This document shows, piece after piece, positions 1 to 7,656 of a DNA stretch of 64,000 bases. Numbering within the stretch: position 1 is the stretch's first letter; each line of letters begins with the position of its first letter. The stretch spans positions 94,257 through 158,256 of the forward strand of contig NZ_BBWK01000014.1 in NCBI RefSeq assembly GCF_001463765.1, written 5' to 3'. The notes under the pieces were generated by a model that saw only the letters and a list, made by a program, of their open reading frames with translations, did no database searches and was not told where the DNA came from. Source of the DNA: Aureimonas sp. AU4. GTDB lineage: Bacteria; Pseudomonadota; Alphaproteobacteria; Rhizobiales; Rhizobiaceae. The position numbers were made by a program, and so were the translations under genes.

Positions 1-1026
1 CATCGCCTCGCGGTCCTGTCGCTGGTCTTCCTCGTGCTCGCCTATCTCGTGGCCGCCGCGGCCGAGTTCGTCGCCCCGACCGGCGTCGCGACGCGCGACA
101 CGCGCCACATCTTCATGCCGCCGCAGGCGCTGCATCTCTTCCACGAGGGGCGCTTCCTCGGGCCCTTCGTCTACGCGCGGGAGGGTTCGCTCGACATGGA
201 GACGCTGCAGCGCCGCTACCGCGAGGACCGCACGAGGCCGCTGCCGCTGCGCTTCTTCTGCCGGGGCGAGCCCTACCGCTTCTGGAGCCTCGTCGAGGGC
301 GAACGTCACCTCTACTGCGCGCCGGACGGGGGCACCGCCTTCCTGCTCGGCTCGGACCGGCTCGGGCGCGACATGCTCTCGCGGCTCGTTCACGGCGCGC
401 GCATCTCGCTGACGATCGGCCTCGTCGGCGTCACGCTCACCATGGCGCTGGGTCTGCTCTTCGGGGGGCTCGCCGGATATCTCGGCGGCTGGGCCGACTT
501 CTGGCTGGGGCGCGCGACCGAAATCCTGCGCTCGCTGCCGCACCTGCCGATCTGGTTGGCGCTCTCGGCGGCGCTGCCGGTGACGCTCGACCCGCTTCTC
601 GTCTACTTCCTGATCACCGCGATCCTGGCCTTCCTGGAATGGCCGGGCCTGGCGCGGGCGGTGCGCTCGAAGCTCCTGTCCCTGCGCGAGGAGGACTTCG
701 TGGCGGCGGCCGAGATGATGGGGGCGGGGCCGGCGCGCATCATCTCGCGCCATCTCCTGCCGAACTTCATGAGCCACATCGTGGTGTCGGCCGCGCTCGC
801 CATCCCGACCATGATCCTGGCCGAGACGGCGCTGAGCTTCCTCGGCCTTGGCCTGCGCGCGCCGATCACGAGCTGGGGCGTGCTGCTCACCGAGGCGCAG
901 AACATCGAGGCGGTGGTTCTCTACCCCTGGCTGCTTCTGCCCATGGCGCCGGTCATGGCGACGGTGCTCGCCTTCTCGTTCCTGGGCGACGGCCTACGCG
1001 ACGCGCTCGATCCCCTGTCGGACTAA
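1..1026 (+). CDS. ABC transporter permease, DppC/OppC/YejE type (5' end outside window)
   Basis: Inner-membrane permease half of a peptide- or opine-type ABC importer. The reading frame is open from the first base of the window, so the true start lies upstream. A first membrane segment (Leu/Val/Ala-rich, about residues 1-20 of the visible part) is followed by a roughly 90-residue periplasmic stretch and then the usual block of five membrane helices. The EAA loop that contacts the ATPase is visible as EMMGAGPARIISRHLLPNF around bases 712-771. The long periplasmic insert after helix 1 resembles YejE-like permeases more than short DppC. Its 3' end overlaps the convergent cyclase gene by 33 bases. 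Partner permease and ATPase genes must lie to the left of the window. Substrate is unknown. Confidence 0.9.
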   Translation, partial: HRLAVLSLVFLVLAYLVAAAAEFVAPTGVATRDTRHIFMPPQALHLFHEGRFLGPFVYAREGSLDMETLQRRYREDRTRPLPLRFFCRGEPYRFWSLVEGERHLYCAPDGGTAFLLGSDRLGRDMLSRLVHGARISLTIGLVGVTLTMALGLLFGGLAGYLGGWADFWLGRATEILRSLPHLPIWLALSAALPVTLDPLLVYFLITAILAFLEWPGLARAVRSKLLSLREEDFVAAAEMMGAGPARIISRHLLPNFMSHIVVSAALAIPTMILAETALSFLGLGLRAPITSWGVLLTEAQNIEAVVLYPWLLLPMAPVMATVLAFSFLGDGLRDALDPLSD

Positions 1027-2253
1027 GGACGCGGCACTCTCGCGCGGCAGGAGGCCGTGCAGCACCGTCTCGTGGTGGGTGCCGCGCAGCGTGAAGCGGC
1101 CGATCGGGCGCCACTGCGCGGGATCGCAGCGCGCGACGTCGTCGGTCGCGAGCACCGGAACGCCGAGGCGCTTGGTTTCCTTCTCGATGCGCTCCGCCTC
1201 GTTGACCGAGGGGCCGATCACCGAGAAGCTCAGCCGCTGGCGGATGCCGATATTGCCGAGGCGCACGTCGCCCACGCACATGGCGATGCCGAACTCGATC
1301 GGCACCTCGCCCGCCGCCGCGCGCCGCCGGTTGACGACCTCGCGCGCCTCGCGCGCGGCCCTGGCCGCCGCGACCGCGCGCCGGCTCGCCTCCGCTTCCG
1401 AGGCCTCGCCGTCGCGGATCGGGAAGACCGCGAGCACCGCGTCGCCGATGAAGGCGAGAATTTCCCCGCCCGCCTCCACCGCCGCGCGGCCCGCGCAGTC
1501 GAAATAATCGTTGAGGAGGTGGAGGTAGCGGTCCTCGCCGAGATCTTCGGCCAGGCCCGTCGAGTCGCGAAGATCCGAGAACCAGACGAGCGCCCGGACC
1601 TGGCTGCCGCTGCCGAGCCGTATGCGCCCGCTGAGCACCTCGTGCGCGACGGTAGGGCCGAGATAGGTGTCGGCGACGCTCGTGATGAGGCGCGGATAGA
1701 TGTTGAGCTTGCACAGGAGCGCCATGTAGCGCTGCAGCTGGCGCAGCGTTTCCACGACCGTGTCGTGGAAGCCGCCCGGCGCGCGCGTCGCCCAGGTCAC
1801 GTAGAGGCCTAGGTCGTCGGAGCGCAGCGGCAGCACCGAGCGCTCCGTGAACATCTCGTTCCGGAGGCCGATGAGGTCCGTGTAGCCCTCCGCGCGCAGC
1901 TCCTCGTAGAGATCGAAGGGCAGGGGACCGTGGCCGTCCAGGCGCGCGCGCATGAAGGTCTCGCGATGGTCCAACATCCACTTGATGGGACTGCGCAGCC
2001 ACTCCTCCGAGTCCTCCTCCTGATGGGGGAAGCGGTTGGTGGAGATGCCGTTCTGCGCCGTCCAGAGGACCGTCTCGGCCTCGAACAGGGGATGAAGCGT
2101 CGACCAGGCCATGCGGCAGCGGTCGATCGGGATGCCGACGTGGTTGAGCTTTCGCGCGAGCGCCTCCAGCATCACCTCGGGCGGCTTCTCGGCCAGCGCC
2201 TGGCGCAGGAGCCAGTCGCCGACCTCGAGGATCTTGGACGTGTTGAGCACCAT
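994..2253 (-). CDS. Class III adenylate/guanylate cyclase
   Basis: Predicted cytoplasmic nucleotide cyclase of 419 residues that would make cAMP or cGMP. The N-terminal ~200 residues are an unassigned sensor-like region without membrane helices. The catalytic domain spans about 215-400. Metal-binding aspartates are visible as FSDLRD (Asp227) and FIGDAVLAVF (Asp271), and the transition-state pair as NEAER (Asn351, Arg355). All hallmark residues of an active enzyme are therefore present. It is the last gene of a four-gene minus-strand run, starting 8 bases after the stop of the MBL-fold hydrolase, with a GAGG ribosome-binding site overlapping that stop. The cNMP-binding protein two genes upstream makes cAMP/cGMP signalling the natural reading. 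Which nucleotide is made cannot be told from sequence by eye. Confidence 0.9.
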   Translation of the reverse strand: MVLNTSKILEVGDWLLRQALAEKPPEVMLEALARKLNHVGIPIDRCRMAWSTLHPLFEAETVLWTAQNGISTNRFPHQEEDSEEWLRSPIKWMLDHRETFMRARLDGHGPLPFDLYEELRAEGYTDLIGLRNEMFTERSVLPLRSDDLGLYVTWATRAPGGFHDTVVETLRQLQRYMALLCKLNIYPRLITSVADTYLGPTVAHEVLSGRIRLGSGSQVRALVWFSDLRDSTGLAEDLGEDRYLHLLNDYFDCAGRAAVEAGGEILAFIGDAVLAVFPIRDGEASEAEASRRAVAAARAAREAREVVNRRRAAAGEVPIEFGIAMCVGDVRLGNIGIRQRLSFSVIGPSVNEAERIEKETKRLGVPVLATDDVARCDPAQWRPIGRFTLRGTHHETVLHGLLPRESAASLVRQGIERVA

Positions 2254-2261
2254 GACAGCCT

Positions 2262-3125
2262 CTAGGCCGGCAGGCGGTCCGCCACGGGTGCGAGATCGAA
2301 GCGAAGGCCCGGTCGGCCGGCGACGGCGCCGGGGAAGGCGGCCTGCGCCTGCGCTTCGATCCGCGCCAGGTCGGCGTCGGACCGCTTGTGGGAATGATGG
2401 AACAGGACGAGCCGCTCGATGCCAGCCCGGCGGCAGAGGCGAATCCCCTCCTCGTACGAGGAGTGTCCATACCCTTTGAAAAGCGGCATTTCCGCGTCGG
2501 TGTAGGTCGTGTCGTAGACGAGAAGGTCGGCGTCGTGGAGAAAGCGCTCCAGCGCCTCGTCGCGGCTTCCCGGCAGGTGCTCGTGGTCGGTCGCATAGAC
2601 GAGCGAGCGACCGCCCGCCGCCGCGCGGTAGGCGACCGCGCCGTTGGGATGGCGCAAGGGCGCGGTCGCGACCGTGATGCCGGGCGCGGGATCTAGCCGG
2701 TCGCCCGGGCGAAAGGTGACGTAGTCGATCTCGGCCTTGAACTTCTCGAGGCCCACCGGATGGAAGGGGGGGCGGAGGAAGTCCGCCAGAAGCTCACGGC
2801 AGGTCTTGCCGTCCTGCATGTGCCCGGCGTGGATGCGGATACGGCAGGCGGGATCGTAGAAGGGCGCGAAGTAGGGCAGGCCCATCACGTGGTCGTAGTG
2901 GGCATGGCCGAGGAAGAGGTCGATCTCGCGCCGCTTCTCGGCATGGATGCGGTTGCCGAGCGGCACGATGCCGGTGCCCGCGTCGAAGATCAGCATCCGC
3001 CCGCCGGCCTCGACCGAGACGCAGCAGGTCTTGGCGCCGAAGCGCGAGGGGTCGTCGGGGGCGACGGGAAGCGTTCCGCGCGCACCCCAGATCTCGAGCC
3101 GCAGGGCCGCGGGCTCGGCTGTCAC
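2262..3125 (-). CDS. Metallo-beta-lactamase-fold metal-dependent hydrolase
   Basis: A 287-residue MBL-fold enzyme. The metal-binding motif HAHYDH is at residues 74-79, with further likely ligands at His159 (LRHP), Asp180 (YATDHEH) and His246 (LFHHSH). The order of motifs resembles the RNase Z / PqsE / class II phosphodiesterase branch, where phosphodiester cleavage is common. The start is a GTG at 3125 that overlaps the stop of the cNMP-binding gene in a GTGA junction, so translation is probably coupled; the longer in-frame extension is antisense-like noise. Context (a cyclase downstream, a cNMP-binding protein upstream) makes a cyclic-nucleotide phosphodiesterase an attractive but unproven role. 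Confidence is high for the fold and low for the substrate. Confidence 0.85.
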   Translation of the reverse strand: MTAEPAALRLEIWGARGTLPVAPDDPSRFGAKTCCVSVEAGGRMLIFDAGTGIVPLGNRIHAEKRREIDLFLGHAHYDHVMGLPYFAPFYDPACRIRIHAGHMQDGKTCRELLADFLRPPFHPVGLEKFKAEIDYVTFRPGDRLDPAPGITVATAPLRHPNGAVAYRAAAGGRSLVYATDHEHLPGSRDEALERFLHDADLLVYDTTYTDAEMPLFKGYGHSSYEEGIRLCRRAGIERLVLFHHSHKRSDADLARIEAQAQAAFPGAVAGRPGLRFDLAPVADRLPA

Positions 3126-3586
3126 GTGGGAAGGGCGGCCGCCGCGCGGGCCGCCACGAGCTCGGAGGAGGTGCGGTTCAGCCGCATCGCCATCTCGCGC
3201 AGCATGATGCGCGCCATCGAGGGGAAGGCGTCCAGCATGTCGGACAGGCATTCCTTGCCGATGCGCAGCGTCGCGACGTCGGTCAGCGCGCGCACGCTGG
3301 CGGTGCGGGGGATGTCGCACAGGATGCCGATCTCGCCGACGATGTCGTTGCGGCCGAAGCGCGCCAGCTCGATGTCGCCGATCGGCGAACTCGCCAGCAC
3401 CGCCACCTCGCCCGACAGGATCAGGTAGGCGCTGTCGCCCATGTCGCCCTGGTGGAACAGCGTGTCGCCCGCCGAGAAGCGCATCGCCTGAGAGGTGAAG
3501 GCGATCAGTTTCAGCCGGCTCGGCTCGATGCCCTGGAACAGGGGCACGCGCCGCAGGATCTCCACCTCGTCCGCAAGAAGGCTCAT
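3122..3586 (-). CDS. Cyclic nucleotide-binding domain protein (stand-alone CRP/PKA-type sensor)
   Basis: A 154-residue protein that is nearly all one cyclic nucleotide-binding domain. The phosphate-binding cassette is intact: FGRNDIVGEIGILCD at residues 77-91 with Glu85, followed by PRTASVRA with Arg94, the pair that holds ribose and cyclic phosphate. There is no helix-turn-helix, so it is not a CRP-type transcription factor; a short C-terminal helix follows the domain. It lies 40 bases downstream of the ABC protein and overlaps the MBL hydrolase by four bases. A role as a regulatory subunit for one of its operon partners is plausible, and the ABC protein is the obvious candidate. Small stand-alone domains of this kind are rarely assigned a function. 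Confidence 0.9.
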   Translation of the reverse strand: MSLLADEVEILRRVPLFQGIEPSRLKLIAFTSQAMRFSAGDTLFHQGDMGDSAYLILSGEVAVLASSPIGDIELARFGRNDIVGEIGILCDIPRTASVRALTDVATLRIGKECLSDMLDAFPSMARIMLREMAMRLNRTSSELVAARAAAALPT

Positions 3587-3626
3587 GGCTGCTCAAGGCT
3601 CCGTCGCGACCGGCCGCCTCCGGCCG

Positions 3627-6341
3627 TCATCGCGCGTCCGCTGGTGACGATAGGATGGGCTCGCGCGACTTCGCAAGACCATCGTCCGCGACCCGTCCGC
3701 GCTCGAAACGCACGATGCGGTCGAAAGGTTCGCCCTGGCCCGGCGAGGAGGCGACCCAGAACAGGCCGAAGGGCCGCGCGGGATCAGCCGCGCGCTCCAG
3801 GACGGCGGCGACGATGCGGGCCTGCGTGTCGGCGTCGAGCGCCGACAGGCACCGGTTGGCGACGAGGTAGTCGGGCGCCTTCAGGAGGGCGCGGGCGAGC
3901 GTCAGCTTCTGCTGCTGGCCGAGGCTGAGGCGCTTGGCGCCCGCGCCGAGATCGAACTCGAAGGCGGTGCGCAGCACCACCGCGCCGAGGTTCGACTCGC
4001 CGATCGTCTCGGCCAGGAGCTCGTCGATCCGCGCCGAGGCCTTGGGCGTTGCGTCCGCCACGCGCCCGAAGACGATGTTGTCCTGGAGCGTGGCGGCCGG
4101 GTTGAAGCTGTCCGGATCGTGGAACACCACGGTCTCGCGCACGAGCGGCGAGGCGATCTGGCGAAAGAGGGTCCGCGCCTCGACGACGCGCGCGCGCAGG
4201 CTCTCGTCCACGAGGCCGAGGCGGTAGCGCGGCTCGACATAGGAAAGGGCGAGGCGGATCAGCGAGCCCCGGTCCTCTCCGGTCTCGATCGGGCCGGTCG
4301 GCGTGCCGAGCCGCAGGACGAGCTGCCGGTAGAAGTCGATCTCGTCCGGCCGGATGATGTCCATGCGCCGCAGGAGGGGGTTGTCGGAGCCGATCTCGCC
4401 GAAGAGCTCGACGAGCGTGGTCGCGATCTGGAGGCCCATCGCGGCCAGCGTGTCGCCGAGGCCGGTCTGCTGCAGGACGCGCCGCGCGTCGGAGCGCACG
4501 AGAAGGCGGGTCGCCGCCGCCTCGTCCTCGCGCGAGGCCCCGAACACGATGTTCTCGAGGATCGTCGCGTGGCGAAGGAAGCTGCCGGGGTCGAAGCGCT
4601 CCACCGCGCCGCCCAGGCCCTCCTCGGCGAGCCGCGCGGAAAATAGCGCCCGGGCGGCCAGGACCCGCTCGCCGGCCTCGGGCGCATGGGCGTCTGGCAC
4701 GCGCCCCGCCAGCCCCAGACGCCGGACGTCGCGCTTGAGGTCGACGATCGCGATCGCCTCCTCGATCAGCGCGATCTCGCGGTCCGGCTGGGCGGGCAGG
4801 ACGGAGCGGTCGACCCAGTCCTCGCGCGCGTCCAGCGTCGTGTTGCCCGAAGCCGCCGCCTCGTGCCGCATCTGTGCCTCGAGGCGCGTCTCGGGCGGAT
4901 GCATGCCGGGCACGGGATAGTGCATCAAGGGGTAGAGCAGCGCCTCGCGCAGCGTCGACTGCGGGTAGTAGGGAGCAGCCTCCGCATAGGCGAGACGCCG
5001 GCCCGTCACCGCCTCCGGCCAGCTGGCGAGCGGGCGCCCGGCGAGCTCGATCTCGCCGGTGGCCGGAGGGGCAAGGCCCACCAACGCCTCGGCGACGCTT
5101 TCGGCGCCCTCGCCGAGCGGGCCGAGCGCGGCGACGCGCTCGCGCAAGGGGAGCTCCAGCGTCACGCCGCTCGCCAGAACGGCGCCCGTGTCGTCGCGGA
5201 TCGTGGCGTCGAGAAGCCGGAACCCGCCCGCCAGCTTCGACACGCCCGCCGCGCCCGCCGCCTGCGCGGCCGGGTCGACGAGGCCGCCGATCTCGAACTG
5301 CTGGGCGACCTGCTCGTACTTCACGTCGACGTCGAGCCGCATCAGGTCCCAGTCGATCAGGTCCTTGAGCGGCGAGGGCAGCTCGCGATAGGCCGCGATC
5401 ACCGCCACCAGCTCGCCGATGTCGATCTCGCCCTTGATCGCGAAGTAGCCGCCGAACATGTAGAAGATGAAGGGCGTCGCCTGGCTCAGGAAGTTGTTCA
5501 GGAATTTGACGAAGAACTTCCACTGGTAGATGTCGAAGCGGATCAGGAAGATCCGGCCGAGCTGCTCCGAGATGCGCGCCCGCACGATGTTCGACGTGTC
5601 GTTGGTGCGTATCGTGGGCATGGACTCGATGATCTCGCCGACCGTGCCGGCCAGGCGCCGCGCCGTCAGCTGCCGCTCGCGCCCCAAAATCAGGAGCCGG
5701 CGGCGCATGCGCGGGATCAACACGGCCTGGAACAGCGTCACGCCGAGCGCGATCGCCCCGAGCGTCCAGCTCTGCAGGAAGATGAAGACCATCGCCGTCA
5801 GGATCTGGCTGGCGAGGTAGAGCGGCTGGACGAAGGCGTCGCCGATGAAGCCGCCGATCGGCTCCAGCTCGTCCTTGATCATGGAGGCGACCTCGGCGGG
5901 CCGCACGCGCCGGAACTGGCGGATCGGGAAGCGCAGCACCCGGTCCACCATCTCGTAGCGCATGCGCCGCAGCATGCGCTCGCCGAGTCGTCCCTTGTAG
6001 GTGTTGAGGTAGAACTTGAACGCGCCGTTCACGATCACGAAGAACAGGAACAGCGTCGACAGGACGAACAGCGCTTCCATGCGCTGGAGGGACGTGCCGT
6101 CGAGGAGAACCAGATGGTCGGGCCCGCCGAGAAAGGCCGGCAGCGGGAGCGTCAGCGTGAAGTAGCGCAGGCTCGCGCCCGCGCCCTCGAAGCCCTCGCC
6201 CTGGATCGGTCCGTTGATGATGAGCTTGGGCAGGTTCAGGGACAGGAAGAGCGGGATGATGGAGAGAAGCACCACCACCAGCATCCAGATCTGTTCCCGG
6301 CGCGTGTGGCGCCAGACGTAGCGGTAGAGGGAGGTGGCCAT
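3627..6341 (-). CDS. Fused ABC transmembrane/ATPase protein with degenerate nucleotide-binding domain
   Basis: A 904-residue membrane protein. Residues 1-330 form an ABC-exporter-type membrane domain (strong helices near 17-35, 88-108, 170-215 and 285-300). Residues 355-904 are an ABC ATPase domain about twice the usual length. The Walker A position reads GPLGEGAES (407-415), lacking the Lys and Ser/Thr. The signature LSLGQ (805-809) and D-loop SALD are kept. The Walker B position reads YLVANRC, with no Asp-Glu, and the H-loop position has Ser instead of His. Segments like the region after the Q-loop occur three times (456-471, 588-601, 749-759). ATP hydrolysis by a standard mechanism looks unlikely. 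ATG 6341 is chosen because it opens directly on the first membrane domain; a GTG at 6371 is an alternative. First gene of the cyclase cassette. Confidence 0.85.
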   Translation of the reverse strand: MATSLYRYVWRHTRREQIWMLVVVLLSIIPLFLSLNLPKLIINGPIQGEGFEGAGASLRYFTLTLPLPAFLGGPDHLVLLDGTSLQRMEALFVLSTLFLFFVIVNGAFKFYLNTYKGRLGERMLRRMRYEMVDRVLRFPIRQFRRVRPAEVASMIKDELEPIGGFIGDAFVQPLYLASQILTAMVFIFLQSWTLGAIALGVTLFQAVLIPRMRRRLLILGRERQLTARRLAGTVGEIIESMPTIRTNDTSNIVRARISEQLGRIFLIRFDIYQWKFFVKFLNNFLSQATPFIFYMFGGYFAIKGEIDIGELVAVIAAYRELPSPLKDLIDWDLMRLDVDVKYEQVAQQFEIGGLVDPAAQAAGAAGVSKLAGGFRLLDATIRDDTGAVLASGVTLELPLRERVAALGPLGEGAESVAEALVGLAPPATGEIELAGRPLASWPEAVTGRRLAYAEAAPYYPQSTLREALLYPLMHYPVPGMHPPETRLEAQMRHEAAASGNTTLDAREDWVDRSVLPAQPDREIALIEEAIAIVDLKRDVRRLGLAGRVPDAHAPEAGERVLAARALFSARLAEEGLGGAVERFDPGSFLRHATILENIVFGASREDEAAATRLLVRSDARRVLQQTGLGDTLAAMGLQIATTLVELFGEIGSDNPLLRRMDIIRPDEIDFYRQLVLRLGTPTGPIETGEDRGSLIRLALSYVEPRYRLGLVDESLRARVVEARTLFRQIASPLVRETVVFHDPDSFNPAATLQDNIVFGRVADATPKASARIDELLAETIGESNLGAVVLRTAFEFDLGAGAKRLSLGQQQKLTLARALLKAPDYLVANRCLSALDADTQARIVAAVLERAADPARPFGLFWVASSPGQGEPFDRIVRFERGRVADDGLAKSREPILSSPADAR

Positions 6342-6513
6342 GAACGCTCGGCGCCGCTCCGGAATAGGCACGAGGACTTATTGGCCGGAGGAGCGCAGGA
6401 AGCGCCCGCCGCGTCAAGCGGAGAGCCGCCCCCGAGGCGCGGCGCTTGCGGGGCGGCGGGGGCCGCGTTAGGCCACGGGCGAACCCGTTTGGAAAACCGC
6501 GCGGCTCAAAGCG

Positions 6514-7656
6514 ATGCCATCCGTCCCGCCGGCGCTTCGCCCGCCGATCAGCTTCTACGCGCCCCTGAAGTCGCCGGACGATCCGGTGCCCTCGGGCGAC
6601 CGCACGATGGCACGCCTGCTTCTCTCAGCGCTCGAGCGGGCGGGCTTCGCGCCGGAGGTGGCGAGCCGCTTCAGCGCCTTTTCCGGCGACGGCGCGGCGC
6701 AGGCCGAGCTCGCCGCCGCCGGGGCCGGGGAGGCGGAGCGGGTGGCGGGGGACCTTTCGGGCCGCCCCGTCGGCTCACGACCGCGCCTCTGGTTCACCTA
6801 TCACAGCTACTACAAGGCGCCCGACCTCCTCGGCCCCGCCGTCTCGCGCCGGCTCGGCATCCCTTACGTTCTCGCTGAGGCCTCGCATGCCGACAAGCGC
6901 GCGGGCGGCCCCTTCGACATGTTTCATCGCAAGGCGACGGACGCGGCGCGGGCGGCCGACCTCCACCTCGTTCTTGCCCGCCGCGACGAAACGGCCCTGC
7001 GCCGCCTGCGGGGCGACGGGGAGGGGATCGTGTTCCTTCCGCCCTTCGTGGAGGAAGCCGGATCGGGCGAGCCCGCGCCCCTCTTCGCGGCGGGTCCGCT
7101 GCGCCTCGTGACGGTCGCCATGATGCGGCCGAGCGACAAGCTCCGTTCCTACCGGCTCCTTGCCGAGGCGCTGGCGCGCGCGCGCTGCTCTTGGAGGCTG
7201 GAGGTGGCCGGCGACGGTTCGGCGCGCGGCGAGGTGGAGGCGGCCTTCGCCGGTTTCGGAGAGCGCGTGCGCTTCCACGGCCTCGTCGCCGATCCCGTCC
7301 GGCTCGCCGCGCTGGTCGAGGGCGCCGACCTCCTTGTCTGGCCGGGTGTCAACGAGGCTTTCGGCATGACCTATCTGGAAGCCGCCCGACACGGGCGTCC
7401 GGCGCTCGCCATGCGCTACGGCGGCGTGCCGGACGTGGTGGAGGACGACGTGTCGGGCCTTCTCGTCGAGCCGGAGGACGCCGGCGCCTACGCCGCCGCG
7501 CTGGATCGTCTGGCCGCGGACCGTGCCTGGCTCGCCCGGCTCGGGGCCGGCGCGCGGGAAAGGGTCCGGACGCTCCATGGCTTCGAGGCGGCCGCGCGGC
7601 GTTTGCGCGAAGCGCTCGCGCCGCTCCTGTCGCGAGGCGTCCCATGCGCGTCCTGA
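6514..7656 (+). CDS. Glycosyltransferase, GT4 family
   Basis: A 380-residue retaining glycosyltransferase of GT-B fold. The C-terminal half carries the GT4 EX7E motif (Glu281 and Glu289 in WPGVNEAFGMTYLEA) for the donor nucleotide-sugar, and a Gly-rich acceptor region follows. No membrane helix is seen, so it is cytoplasmic or peripheral. It opens a plus-strand run of three genes and overlaps the next gene by 13 bases. With the deacetylase fusion and the nucleotide-sugar dehydrogenase downstream, it probably builds a surface polysaccharide or glycan from an N-acetylated sugar. The exact sugar cannot be read from the sequence. No strong ribosome-binding site is seen before ATG 6514, so the start is the least certain part. 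Confidence 0.9.
   Translation: MPSVPPALRPPISFYAPLKSPDDPVPSGDRTMARLLLSALERAGFAPEVASRFSAFSGDGAAQAELAAAGAGEAERVAGDLSGRPVGSRPRLWFTYHSYYKAPDLLGPAVSRRLGIPYVLAEASHADKRAGGPFDMFHRKATDAARAADLHLVLARRDETALRRLRGDGEGIVFLPPFVEEAGSGEPAPLFAAGPLRLVTVAMMRPSDKLRSYRLLAEALARARCSWRLEVAGDGSARGEVEAAFAGFGERVRFHGLVADPVRLAALVEGADLLVWPGVNEAFGMTYLEAARHGRPALAMRYGGVPDVVEDDVSGLLVEPEDAGAYAAALDRLAADRAWLARLGAGARERVRTLHGFEAAARRLREALAPLLSRGVPCAS

Noticed and set aside
2262..3596. Longer MBL frame starting near 3596
   Set aside because: The extra 157 residues are an out-of-frame reading of the cNMP-binding gene; the GTG at 3125 fits better.
4686..6878. A 730-residue plus-strand frame opposite the ABC protein
   Set aside because: No motif, no ribosome-binding site and an odd composition; it is the complement of the ABC gene, which has clear domains.
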